From Azorhizobium sp943369575 (GTDB taxonomy: Bacteria; Pseudomonadota; Alphaproteobacteria; Rhizobiales; Xanthobacteraceae), in the NCBI GenBank assembly GCA_943369575.1, contig CALRNP020000021.1:1-38237 (forward strand): 38,237 bases of DNA. The letters are read 5' to 3'. Positions 5,257 through 12,983 of the stretch are shown here, one piece after another. The position numbers and the translations under genes are program-made. A model generated the notes under the pieces. That model made no database searches and was not told the origin of the DNA. It saw only the letters and a program-made list of their open reading frames with translations. Position 1 is the first letter of the stretch. Each line of letters opens with the position of its first letter.

Positions 5257-7610
5257 TCGGCGACCACATAGGTGTGAAGTCGGACCCGGCCCGACGAATC
5301 CACCTCACGATATACGCCCTGGATCTCCACGTCGAAGCCGGGGAAGGTGTTGAAGCAGGCTTCGAACATCTTCAGGTAATCGATCATCGGCTGCGCCCGC
5401 GCGGTGAGCCGCTCGCCCGGCACGATGGTGGCGATACCCGGCGGATAGACCACGAACGGCGTGGTGGCGATGCGCCCGGAGATGGCGTCGATGGGCAGAT
5501 AGTCCACATCGTTGCGCACCAAGGCGCGGGCGGCGTCGTGGGGCGACAGCGCGATGTCCGGCAGGTGCTCGGGCGAGAACTGCATGGCCTGGAGGCCGCT
5601 GACATTGGCGTCGCGGAAGAAGCGGTGCATCTCCCCGCACAGATCCCGCAGCCGCACGCCCGCATAGCGCTGCGGCCGGCGGCGGAAGAATTCCGGGATC
5701 GCCTCTTCCAAGAGCGCATTGTCGTCATGCAGCTTCTTGAACGCCACCAGCCCGCTGATCAGCGTGCCGGCCTTGCTGGCCTCGACGCCGGGGGTGAGCA
5801 GGAACAGCAGCGAGTTGAGGTCGTTCTTTTCAGCGACAATGCGGTTTTCGCGCAGATATTGCGCCACCACCGGCGCGGGAATGCCGTGCTCGGTATAGGC
5901 CCCCGTCGCCCGGTCGAAGCCGGGGGTCAGCAGGGTCAGCTTGTTGGGGTCGGTCATGGCGAAGCCCGGCGCCATGCGCGAGAAGCCGTGCCAGGGCGCA
6001 TCCGGGGTCAGTTGCCAAAAAGCCGGATCGGAGGCCAGTTGGTCGGTGCCCACCGCTTCCCACGGCACGTCATGGACGCCGCCATCGCGCAGCACGTCTG
6101 GGATCTTCACCCGGTCCGGCACGAACGGCTCGAAGAACCAGCGCCGCTCAGGCCGCACTTCCTTTTCCTCGAACTCCCGGCGCAGCGCGCGGATCTTCTT
6201 GCGCAGCTCGATGCCGAGGCGAATGGTGTCGTCCCACAGCACTTCGCCCGAGCGGCCCTTCATCATCTGCGCGCCCACGTCGAGGGAGGCGAACAAAGGA
6301 TAGAAAGGCGAGGTGGAGGCGTGCTGCATGAAGCTTTCGTTGAAGCGGCGATGCTCCACCCGGCGCTTCTGGCCGGTGATGTGGCGATCCTTCATATGGA
6401 TCTGCGAGGCCTGCGAGAAGCTGGCCAATTGCTTGTGGGTGGACTGGGTGGCGATGATGCCGGGCGCATCCGGCCCCAGATCCTTCAGCCCCATGGCGAA
6501 GCGCCCGGCATAGAGCGGGTGGAACTTCATGAAGCCGGCCCAGGCCTCGTCGAACAGGATGTAGTCGCACAGGTGCCCGATGCGGGCGACGATCATCTCG
6601 GCGCTGTGGATGGTGCCGTCATAGGTGCACTGCTCCACCACCGCCACCCGGAACGGGCGCGGCTTCTGCCAGGCGTCGGGGTCCTTCACCAAAGGATGGG
6701 TGCGGATGCGCTCGCGCAGCGCCGCCTCGTCGAACGCCTCCCAGCGCATGGGGCCGATGAGGCCGTGGGCATTGCGCTCGGTGGGCAGATAGACCGGGAT
6801 GCCGCCGGAGATCATCAGGGCGCCATGGTGGGCGGCCTTGTGGTTGTTGCGATCGAACAGCACCAGATCGCCGTCGGTGACCAGCGCCGCCAGCGCCACC
6901 TTGTTGGAGGTGGAGGTGCCGTTGAGCACGAAATAGGTCTTTTCCGCCCCGAAGATCTGGGCGGCTTCCTTCTGCGCCTGGAGCGCGGGCCCCTCGTGGG
7001 TCAGCAGATCGCCGAGATCGAGCACGGAATTGTCGAGATCGTCGCGGAACACCGCCTCGCCCAGATGCTCCATGAACACCCGGCCGATGGGGCTGCGGGA
7101 GTAGAACACGCCGCCGTTATGGCCGGGGCAGGTCCAGAGCTGGTTGCCCTCTTCCGCATAATCCACCAGGGCGCCGAAGAACGGCGTCTTCAGCGTCTCG
7201 GCATATTGCTTGAGGCGGCTGATGAGGTTCTTGGCGATGAAGGCGGGGGTCTCCTCGGAGAGGAAGACATAGCCGTCGATGAAGTCCAGCACCTCGACGG
7301 GCAGATCCTCGAACCGCTTGCGCCGGATCAAGAGGATGATGGGGAAATCCAGGCCCCGGCGGCGCATCAGGTTGATGAGCGCGGCGGTTTTGCCCTCCAG
7401 GCCCTTCTTGCCCCAGTCCACCATCATGCAGCCGATGGCGGCGTCGGTCTGCACCGCGATCTCGGCGTCCTCGACCTTGCGCGCCTTCACCACTTCGAAG
7501 CCGGAGCGCTCGATTTCGTCCACGATCTGGTTGAAGCGGATGCCCTCCAGATCGTCGGCATCGAAGGCGGGGGCGGAGAACAGGAACTTGAAACGCCGGA
7601 AATATTCCAT
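5253..7610 (-). CDS. Orn/Lys/Arg decarboxylase (PLP, group III fold type I)
   Basis: A 785-residue PLP-dependent decarboxylase that removes CO2 from ornithine, lysine or arginine to give putrescine, cadaverine or agmatine. An N-terminal response-regulator-like wing domain (to about residue 130) is followed by the aspartate-aminotransferase-like domain with GTSTSNKVA (PLP phosphate site), FDEAWAGFMKFHPLY (Asp that contacts the PLP ring) and the Schiff-base lysine in TQSTHKQLASFSQ, then the C-terminal domain. The length fits the inducible-type bacterial family. I start it at MEYFRRF (7610). The open frame continues upstream but becomes Arg/Pro-rich and lacks similarity. Specificity cannot be read by eye. 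The downstream GNAT gene overlaps by 4 bp. An inverted repeat GTGACG-N12-CGTCAC lies at 7703-7726 in the promoter region. Confidence 0.9.
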   Translation of the reverse strand: MEYFRRFKFLFSAPAFDADDLEGIRFNQIVDEIERSGFEVVKARKVEDAEIAVQTDAAIGCMMVDWGKKGLEGKTAALINLMRRRGLDFPIILLIRRKRFEDLPVEVLDFIDGYVFLSEETPAFIAKNLISRLKQYAETLKTPFFGALVDYAEEGNQLWTCPGHNGGVFYSRSPIGRVFMEHLGEAVFRDDLDNSVLDLGDLLTHEGPALQAQKEAAQIFGAEKTYFVLNGTSTSNKVALAALVTDGDLVLFDRNNHKAAHHGALMISGGIPVYLPTERNAHGLIGPMRWEAFDEAALRERIRTHPLVKDPDAWQKPRPFRVAVVEQCTYDGTIHSAEMIVARIGHLCDYILFDEAWAGFMKFHPLYAGRFAMGLKDLGPDAPGIIATQSTHKQLASFSQASQIHMKDRHITGQKRRVEHRRFNESFMQHASTSPFYPLFASLDVGAQMMKGRSGEVLWDDTIRLGIELRKKIRALRREFEEKEVRPERRWFFEPFVPDRVKIPDVLRDGGVHDVPWEAVGTDQLASDPAFWQLTPDAPWHGFSRMAPGFAMTDPNKLTLLTPGFDRATGAYTEHGIPAPVVAQYLRENRIVAEKNDLNSLLFLLTPGVEASKAGTLISGLVAFKKLHDDNALLEEAIPEFFRRRPQRYAGVRLRDLCGEMHRFFRDANVSGLQAMQFSPEHLPDIALSPHDAARALVRNDVDYLPIDAISGRIATTPFVVYPPGIATIVPGERLTARAQPMIDYLKMFEACFNTFPGFDVEIQGVYREVDSSGRVRLHTYVVAE

Positions 7611-7702
7611 GGAAACCCGCTGAGATGCGACGTCCCGTGAGGGAGCGTCCCGTGGCCGCTGATCTGCGGGCGGGATCTTTGCGGGCGATATGTGACAGGC
7701 CC

Positions 7703-7726
7703 GTGACGGAGGCGGCTCAGCGTCAC
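7703..7726. promoter_or_regulatory. Inverted repeat upstream of the decarboxylase gene
   Basis: GTGACG (7703-7708) and CGTCAC (7721-7726) form a 6-bp inverted repeat with a 12-bp spacer, about 95 bp before the decarboxylase start. It is a possible regulator site. No family is assigned. Confidence 0.3.
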
Positions 7727-7785
7727 AAATGGCGCCCGCCCGGCGGCAGGAGCGGCCGGATTTCGGGCGGCAAGGTTCCGGCGGC

Positions 7786-7880
7786 AAGCCACGAGGGGCA
7801 AGAGACGAGAGCCAAGAGACGAGAGACGAGAGCTAAGACACGAGGGGCCAAGACACGAGGGGCCAAGACACGAGGGGGCG
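7786..7880. repeat. Degenerate minisatellite, about 15-bp units
   Basis: Six consecutive units built on AAGACACGAGGGGCC: 7786-7799, 7800-7813, 7814-7834 (with an internal 7-bp duplication GACGAGA), 7835-7849, 7850-7864 and 7865-7880. Units four and five are identical. This sits in the 410-bp gap between the decarboxylase start and the Ser/Ala-rich gene, and no real gene is seen here. Confidence 0.8.
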
Positions 7881-7984
7881 TGCGCCCCCTCGCCTGACCG
7901 CGCGGCGGATGGGCCGCCCGCTCCCCCCGATGGCCACGCGGCACATCCCGGCGCGGGCCGCAGCGCAGATGCGTGAAGCGCAGT

Positions 7985-8012
7985 CCGATCAGCTTGGGTG
8001 CAAGCTGATCGG
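7985..8012 (-). terminator. Perfect 12-bp hairpin after the Ser/Ala-rich gene
   Basis: CCGATCAGCTTG (7985-7996) pairs with CAAGCTGATCGG (8001-8012) around a GGTG loop, 8 bp after the stop at 8021. No T-run follows. It is probably the transcript end or a 3' protecting hairpin. Its AAGCTGATCGG arm also occurs at 10662-10672. Confidence 0.55.
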
Positions 8013-8020
8013 TGGATGCG

Positions 8021-8575
8021 CTAGGCGACCTGCGAGGTGGTGGCCGTCGCTTCGGTCGTGGTGTCGGTCTTGGCCGCTTCAGTGGCTTCGGCCTGGGCCT
8101 TTTCGGCGGCTTCGGCTTCCGCCTTCTTCTTCGCCTCATTGGCTTCCACCGCCTCGGCAATGGCGGCCAGATCCAGCTTCACCACCGGCGCATAGGGATT
8201 GGACCCATCGCTTTTCGTGGTGCTGGAGGTGCTGGAGGCATCCGTGGTGGCGGCGGTGGCCGCCGTATCGGAAACGGCAGACGTCGCGCTGGTGGCGCTG
8301 GCGGCGCTGCTTTTGCTGCTGGAGCTGACCGCCCCGGCGCTCTGGGAGTACTGCTGCGATTGCTGCTGGGCCTGGGCGATCTGCTGGGTCAGTTTCTCGA
8401 TCAGGGCCTGCTGCGCCTCGATTTCCTGTTCGTCATTGTTCTTCTGGGCCTCGGCGAGGGCAGCCTCCGCCTTGGTCTTGTCGGCTTCCAGCTTGGCCAA
8501 TTTGGATGTGCTGGAAGATGATAACAAACTTGTGGTTGTAGAGCTTTGCGTGGCTGAAATACTGGACATGGTCAT
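8021..8575 (-). CDS. Ser/Thr/Ala-rich coiled-coil protein of unknown function
   Basis: I do not recognise a family. About 184 residues if translation starts at MTMSS (8575), or 182 from the Met at 8569; the open frame upstream is Arg-rich and lacks GC3-type coding character. The layout has a Ser/Thr-rich N-terminus (1-30), a heptad-like Lys/Glu/Ala/Gln coiled coil (about 30-78, KLAKLEADKTKAEAALAEAQ onward), a Ser/Ala/Thr-rich linker, one short ordered-looking segment (NPYAPVVKLDLAAIAEAV) and a second charged helical stretch before a Thr/Ala tail. There are no cysteines, signal peptide or membrane span. It is divergent from ppk2, with 188 bp between the starts. The composition is typical of disordered or surface-associated proteins. 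Confidence 0.6.
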   Translation of the reverse strand: MTMSSISATQSSTTTSLLSSSSTSKLAKLEADKTKAEAALAEAQKNNDEQEIEAQQALIEKLTQQIAQAQQQSQQYSQSAGAVSSSSKSSAASATSATSAVSDTAATAATTDASSTSSTTKSDGSNPYAPVVKLDLAAIAEAVEANEAKKKAEAEAAEKAQAEATEAAKTDTTTEATATTSQVA

Positions 8576-8763
8576 ATCCCAAGCATGGTCCCCACCACGG
8601 GCAGACACTCGGTCGCGAGGCTTGCATGTAGCTGGCCTCCACACGTCCGCGTGATCCGCTGCCGCACGTTTGCGCAGGCACACGCCCGCGTGCCCCGCCC
8701 GGCCCGGTGGGCGCACGCTGGGGGCATGGCTCGAAATCGCAACCGAAACATGCACAATAGCGC

Positions 8764-9687
8764 ATGGATTATCGCACCTTATGCCTCGCCACCGGCGGCA
8801 CCGGCTTTCGTCTCGCCAAGCGCGATCCGGCCGCCCACAATTCCTTTTCCGGACGCCCCGACGCCCAGCCGGAAATCGATGCCCAGCTCCAGCGCATGGG
8901 CGATCTGCAGGAGAAGCTCTATGCGGAGAAGCAGCACTCGCTGCTGATCGTGCTTCAGGGCATCGATGCCGCCGGCAAGGATGGGGTGTGCTGGCACGTG
9001 CTGAAGGGCATGGGCCCGCACGGCTGCCATGTGACGGCGTTCAAGGTGCCCTCCGAGGAAGAGAAGGCCCACGATTTCCTCTGGCGGGTGCATCCCCACA
9101 CCCCGGCCTTGGGCCATGTGGCGGTGTTCAACCGCTCGCATTATGAGGACGTGCTGGTGGCCCGCGTCCACGATCTGGTGCCGGAGACGGTGTGGCGGCA
9201 GCGCTATCAGGTCATCAATGATTTCGAGCGCGGCCTGCATTTGGCCGGCACCACGATCCTGAAATTCTTCCTGCACATCTCCAAGGACGAGCAGCTGAAG
9301 CGCTTCGGGGCGCGGCTGGAAGATCCGGACCGGCAATGGAAGATCAGCGCCAGCGACTATAGCGAGCGCAACCGCTGGGACGATTATATCGCCGCCTATG
9401 ACGACATGATCGCCCATTGCTCGACGCCGCATGCGCCCTGGTACGTGATCCCCTCGAACCACAAATGGTTTCGTGACCTGGCCATCTCCCAGATCATCGC
9501 CAACACCATGGACGAGATGGACATGCAGCCGCCGCAGGCGAGCGTGGACGTGGCCGAGATCCGCAAGCTCTACGAGGCCGAACTGGCCAAGGCGGCAGCG
9601 GCCAAGGACGACGGCGAGAAGGGCGACGATTCAAAAGGCAACGGCGCCAAGGGAGACAAGTCCCAGAAGGCCGACAAGGGCGACTGA
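8764..9687 (+). CDS. ppk2: PPK2-family polyphosphate kinase
   Basis: Uses polyphosphate to phosphorylate nucleotides (AMP, ADP or GDP depending on class), cytoplasmic. Visible motifs are the Walker A-like LQGIDAAGKDG (about residues 64-74), the lid region HDFLWRVHPHTP, FNRSHYEDVLV at the Walker B position, and KWKISASDYSERNRWDDY-type text near residue 197. Having FNRSHYED rather than the commoner DRSWYNR motif points to the class III-like branch that can act on both AMP and ADP; this is family knowledge plus inference. The last 40 residues are a Lys/Asp/Gly-rich tail (KDDGEKGDDSKGNGAKGDKS) not needed for the fold. No good ribosome site precedes 8764, so the start is uncertain by some codons. 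Confidence 0.92.
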   Translation: MDYRTLCLATGGTGFRLAKRDPAAHNSFSGRPDAQPEIDAQLQRMGDLQEKLYAEKQHSLLIVLQGIDAAGKDGVCWHVLKGMGPHGCHVTAFKVPSEEEKAHDFLWRVHPHTPALGHVAVFNRSHYEDVLVARVHDLVPETVWRQRYQVINDFERGLHLAGTTILKFFLHISKDEQLKRFGARLEDPDRQWKISASDYSERNRWDDYIAAYDDMIAHCSTPHAPWYVIPSNHKWFRDLAISQIIANTMDEMDMQPPQASVDVAEIRKLYEAELAKAAAAKDDGEKGDDSKGNGAKGDKSQKADKGD

Positions 9688-9742
9688 GCGTGCCGGCCGC
9701 AGCCGCTCGGACTGGCGCGACCGCACCCGTCTGCCCCCCATG

Positions 9743-9774
9743 AAAAAACCGGCCGCCCTTGAGGGACGGCCGGT
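9743..9774 (-). terminator. Intrinsic terminator of wrbA
   Basis: On the minus strand a GC-rich stem (ACCGGCCG with CGGCCGGT plus an inner CC/GG, one bulged base) is followed by six T (9743-9748 as A on plus). This is a classical intrinsic terminator for wrbA, which ends at 9820. It may also stop ppk2 transcripts from the other side. Confidence 0.85.
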
Positions 9775-9819
9775 CGCTTCAATCCAGCGTCGCGTATGGC
9801 GCGATCAGCCGAGCAGGGA

Positions 9820-10419
9820 TCAGCCGAACAGCTTAGCGGCGGTCTTGGCCACCAGCTCGCCCTGGTGGCGGGCGCCGGCCAGGTCGATCTCGGACGGCTG
9901 GCGCGAGCCGTCGCCGGCCGCCAGCGTGGTGGCGCCATAAGGCGCGCCGCCGACGATCTCGCTCATGTTCATCTGGCCCTGGTGGCTATAGGGCAGGCCC
10001 ACGATCACCATGCCGAAGTGCAGCAGATTGGTGATGATGGAGAACAAGGTGGTCTCCTGGCCGCCATGCTGGGTGGCGGTGGAGGCGAACGCCGCGCCGA
10101 CCTTGCCGTTCAGCGCGCCGCGCGCCCACAGGCCGCCGGCCTGATCCAGAAACGCCGCCATCTGCGAGGACATGCGCCCGAAGCGGGTGCCGGTGCCGAC
10201 GATGATCGCATCGTAATGCTCCAGATCGGCGACGGTCGCCACCGGGGCAGCCTGATCGAGCTTGAAATGGGCGCCCTTGGCGATCTCTTCCGGCACGGTC
10301 TCGGGCACGCGCTTGATGTCCACGGTGGCGCCAGCGCTGCGGGCGCCCTCGGCAACCGCCTGGGCCATGGTCTCGATGTGGCCGTAGGTGGAATAATAAA
10401 GAACCAGAACCTTAGCCAT
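9820..10419 (-). CDS. wrbA: NAD(P)H:quinone oxidoreductase, WrbA family
   Basis: A 199-residue flavodoxin-like protein that binds FMN and reduces quinones by two electrons, limiting redox cycling. It starts MAKVLVLYYSTYGHIETMA, the FMN phosphate loop. Further family blocks are GTGTRFGRMSSQMAAFLDQ (about residues 75-93), STATQHGGQETTL and PYSHQGQMNMSEIVGGAPYG. Length and motifs match type IV NQO proteins. GGAGG lies 5 nt before the ATG. It is monocistronic, with its own terminator at 9743-9774. Confidence 0.96.
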   Translation of the reverse strand: MAKVLVLYYSTYGHIETMAQAVAEGARSAGATVDIKRVPETVPEEIAKGAHFKLDQAAPVATVADLEHYDAIIVGTGTRFGRMSSQMAAFLDQAGGLWARGALNGKVGAAFASTATQHGGQETTLFSIITNLLHFGMVIVGLPYSHQGQMNMSEIVGGAPYGATTLAAGDGSRQPSEIDLAGARHQGELVAKTAAKLFG

Positions 10420-10718
10420 GGTGGCCTCCAGAAGATGTCGCGCAGAGCGCGCCCGCGCGGCGAGGTCGCCAGGCGCGAGGGGGCGCTGCGCCCCGTTTCG
10501 AATGCGGGCGGCACCCTCGCACAGGCCGGCATCGGGAAATAGTCGAATAAAATGGTGCGTTACGTCCTATCTTTTCGGACGTCGGCGCGAAACTTACCGC
10601 CGTATAGGGCGGAGCGGGGGAAGTGACCGCTCGTGTTCCCACCGTAGGCGAGCGTGCCTGTAAGCTGATCGGCGCAGGCTCCGGGACGTATCGACACTGC
10701 GCCCCGACCTCGCCGCTC
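10420..10718. other. wrbA upstream region
   Basis: No gene is supported. It contains small hairpins, ACGTCC-N9-GGACGT near 10563 and CCGCC-N5-GGCGG near 10600, and a second copy of the 11-mer AAGCTGATCGG (10662-10672). The wrbA promoter must be here, but no clear hexamers are visible. Confidence 0.4.
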
Positions 10719-10884
10719 GTCATGCCCGGGCTTGTCCCGGGCATCCACGCGGAGGGGCTTGTTCTACAGCTTCAAAGCTTGCACGGGCGTCGGGGCGTGG
10801 ATGGCCGGAAGTCGGCTTCTGCCGACTTCCGCGGGCTCCCCAAAGTCGGAAAAATCCGACTTTGGGGACAAGCCCGGCCATGAC
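10719..10884. repeat. 166-bp nested palindromic intergenic element
   Basis: The ends are inverted (GTCATGCCCGGGCTTG at the left and CAAGCCCGGCCATGAC at the right). Inside are two near-perfect hairpins: an 11-bp stem at 10806-10816/10821-10831 with loop TTCT, and a 13-bp stem at 10838-10850/10855-10867 with loop AAAA. It looks like a dispersed REP/MITE-like element of the kind common in rhizobial genomes. It sits between wrbA and rppH and may also terminate rppH (minus strand). Confidence 0.75.
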
Positions 10885-10985
10885 GGTCCACGAGGGACGA
10901 AGCGTCCTCAAAAACGATGATGATCGACTGCCTAAGTGCGGCAGACGCCCTCGACGTCCGGCCCCTGAATATCGAGCCTCAGGCC

Positions 10986-11492
10986 TCAGCCCTGGGCAAA
11001 CCGCCGAAACTCATTGGCGACCCGCTCATAGACCTTCTTCTTGAACGGGATCACCAGATCCACCGCATGGTCCAGCGTATCCCAGCGCCAGGCGCTGAAC
11101 TCGGCCTTGTGGGCGCCGCCGCCGGGCTTGAGGATCTCGATCTCGCCCTCCTGGCCCATGAAGCGCAGGGCGTACCATTTCTGGGTCTGGCCGCGATACC
11201 GGCCGCGCCAGGCCTCGCCCGCCACCCGGCCGGGCAGGTCATAGGTCAGCCAGTCGTCGATCTCGCCCAGCAAGGTCACCGAGCGGATCGAGGTTTCCTC
11301 ATAGAGTTCGCGCAGCGCCGCCGCATAGGGCTCCTCGCCCTTGTCGATGCCGCCCTGGGGCATCTGCCAGGAATGGGTGGCATCCACATGCTCCGCCCCA
11401 CCCAGGCGCTGGCCCAGGAACACCTTGCCGTCGCCATGGAACACCGCAAGGCCGACGCAGGGGCGGTAGGGCAGATCTTCAAGACGGCTCAT
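10986..11492 (-). CDS. rppH: RNA pyrophosphohydrolase
   Basis: A 168-residue Nudix hydrolase that removes pyrophosphate from the 5' triphosphate end of mRNA and so starts RNase E-dependent decay. The opening YRPCVGLAVFHGDGKVFLGQR and SWQMPQGGIDKGEE are RppH/IalA hallmarks, and the Nudix box runs GGIDKGEEPYAAALRELYEE followed by TSI, with Ser where the consensus has Gly. IPFKKKVYERVANEFRRF closes the protein, as in the alphaproteobacterial family. AAAGGTGAG precedes the ATG. It is upstream of the palindromic element and follows a metallophosphoesterase gene by 81 bp on the same strand. Confidence 0.95.
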   Translation of the reverse strand: MSRLEDLPYRPCVGLAVFHGDGKVFLGQRLGGAEHVDATHSWQMPQGGIDKGEEPYAAALRELYEETSIRSVTLLGEIDDWLTYDLPGRVAGEAWRGRYRGQTQKWYALRFMGQEGEIEILKPGGGAHKAEFSAWRWDTLDHAVDLVIPFKKKVYERVANEFRRFAQG

Positions 11493-11573
11493 GACTCACC
11501 TTTCGCGGCACCGGACGCAATCTTATGCCATGGCCCGCGCCGCGATGCTGCCCCCCGGCGGTCGCCGTCCCGC

Positions 11574-12098
11574 CTAACTCTCCGCCGTCGGCCGGGGCGG
11601 GGTGCCGCGCGGATGCGCCAGCAACCGCTCCAGGCTCACGGGGCGGAAATCCCACACATCCACCCCCACATCGATCTGGCGGGGCATGGGCGAGAGCCGG
11701 CCGTGGGAGTGGCCATGCAGATTGATGCTGCCGCGCCGGTCGCCGTTCCAGGAACGGAACGGATAATGCCCGAGCACCAACTTATGCCCCTCCACCTCCA
11801 GTTCGGCATAATGCTGCACATCCACCCAGCCCGGCAGCTGGGCGGTGTCGAGCGGATCATTGTTGCCGATGAGGAGGTGCTTGCGTCCATTCAGCCGCGA
11901 AAGCAGCGCGCCGATTTTTTCCGGTGTTCCGCGTGCGAAATCCCCGAGATGCCACACGTCGTCGTGTGGATGAACGGTGTCGTTCCACGCTTGCTCCAAT
12001 GCGGCGTCATGGGCCGCAAGTGACGCAAATGGGCGCTTTTGGATGTTCAGGATACGAACGTCGAAAAAGTGGGAATCGCTGGTGAATTGCAGGGCCAT
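11574..12098 (-). CDS. Small metallophosphoesterase
   Basis: A 174-residue calcineurin-like phosphoesterase. All metal-site motifs are present: TSDSHFFD near the N-terminus (D-x-H), WHLGDFARG (GD), IGNND (GNN[D/H]), LGHYPF (H) and HGHSHGR (GHxH). It is shorter than YfcE-type enzymes and resembles the group of compact phosphoesterases found on phages and chromosomes whose substrates are unknown. The start is MALQFTSDSHF at 12098, because the motif DSHF should be close to the N-terminus. A weak GGAG sits 10 nt upstream. It may be co-transcribed with rppH. Confidence 0.82.
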   Translation of the reverse strand: MALQFTSDSHFFDVRILNIQKRPFASLAAHDAALEQAWNDTVHPHDDVWHLGDFARGTPEKIGALLSRLNGRKHLLIGNNDPLDTAQLPGWVDVQHYAELEVEGHKLVLGHYPFRSWNGDRRGSINLHGHSHGRLSPMPRQIDVGVDVWDFRPVSLERLLAHPRGTPPRPTAES

Positions 12099-12166
12099 CG
12101 ATGTCGTACTCCACGTTTCGCGTGCCACTCAGGCCCAGCGTAACGGCGGGATGTGACATCCGCGAC

Positions 12167-12189
12167 GGGCGGCCCGTTTCGGGCCGCCC
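12167..12189 (-). terminator. Hairpin after the GNAT gene
   Basis: GGGCGGCCCG (12167-12176) pairs perfectly with CGGGCCGCCC (12180-12189) around TTT, 14 bp after the GNAT stop at 12203. There is no T-run. It probably separates this gene from the following metallophosphoesterase gene. Confidence 0.6.
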
Positions 12190-12202
12190 CCGCCTGACCG
12201 CC

Positions 12203-12832
12203 TCAATGGGCGCGCGCGCGCACCGGCATGGCGGTGGACCCCCAGGCCCGCAGGGAGGCCCAGGTGCGGCGATCCAGCTGGAACCGATCCACCGGCACCG
12301 AAGCCGAGAGCGCCCGAACCCGGCACAGCCCGACCCCGGACCACTGGAAGGCGCACTTCTCCAGCACCCGCCGCGAGGCCGGATTGACCACCCGGGCGGC
12401 GCCGGCGAGGGCCTCGATCCCGGTCTCGGAAAACACATAATCGATCACGGCGCGCATGGCCTCGGTGGCGATGCCGCGGCCCCAGAACGGCTCGCCGATC
12501 CAGTAGCCGATCTCGTGGACCGTCTCCGGCGGGCGCCGGCCGAAGCCGCACATGCCCGCAAAGGCTTGACCGGCCTCGCTTTTCACGAACAGGGCGTAGG
12601 TCCCCGCCTCCTCGCTCTGCGCCAGCGTCTCCACGAAGGCGCGGGCGTCGGAGAGGCGATAGGGATAGGGCAGGTTCGCCGTCATCTCGGCGATGGTGCG
12701 GTTGTTGGCCAAGGCCGCAATGGCCGCGATGTCCTCGATGCGCGGCGCGCGGAGCACGAGCCGTTCGGTTTCGAGGACGGGGATACAGCTCTCCGCGAGC
12801 GGCGCGCCCAAAGGCTGTTCAACGATGGTCAT
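12203..12832 (-). CDS. GNAT N-acetyltransferase, RimJ/RimL type
   Basis: A 209-residue acetyltransferase of the RimJ/RimL-like (Acetyltransf_3) branch. It opens with LETERLVLRAPRIEDIAAIA, then GTYALFVKSEAGQAFAGMCGF, the acetyl-CoA loop in EIGYWIGEPFWGRGIATEA, and NPASRRVLEKCAFQWSG. The start at 12832 is set by AAGGAG at 7 nt. Several alphaproteobacteria carry such a GNAT gene right after rplU-rpmA, and the same order is seen here; obgE, which usually comes next, is absent. The substrate may be a ribosomal or other protein N-terminus or a small amine; this cannot be read from the sequence. Confidence 0.85.
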   Translation of the reverse strand: MTIVEQPLGAPLAESCIPVLETERLVLRAPRIEDIAAIAALANNRTIAEMTANLPYPYRLSDARAFVETLAQSEEAGTYALFVKSEAGQAFAGMCGFGRRPPETVHEIGYWIGEPFWGRGIATEAMRAVIDYVFSETGIEALAGAARVVNPASRRVLEKCAFQWSGVGLCRVRALSASVPVDRFQLDRRTWASLRAWGSTAMPVRARAH

Positions 12833-12871
12833 GGCGGGCTCCTTGTCGGCGGTCAGGCAGACGAACGAACG

Positions 12872-12907
12872 AAAACCGGGGAGACGATGGCTCGTCCCCC
12901 CGGTTTT
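12872..12907 (-). terminator. Intrinsic terminator of rplU-rpmA
   Basis: A 16-bp stem with one A/C mismatch (12872-12887 with 12892-12907, loop TGGC), flanked by AAAA on the left and TTTT on the right, so it works in either direction. It lies 76 bp after the rpmA stop and 40 bp before the GNAT start. Confidence 0.85.
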
Positions 12908-12983
12908 CTGGAGCCCAGGCGTCCTGGTCAGGCTCCCACCGGCGCGACGAGCGCGGCGGGATCCTTCACTGGATTCTCGCCGC

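Noticed and set aside
5274..7640. 788-codon open frame antisense to the decarboxylase gene
   Set aside because: It exactly mirrors the coding frame of a clear PLP decarboxylase. Long antisense frames are expected at this GC content, and the translation is His/Gly/Arg-rich without any family pattern.
7786..7880. Possible CRISPR array
   Set aside because: The units are contiguous 14-21-bp tandem repeats without spacers, so it is a minisatellite. No cas genes are present in the window.
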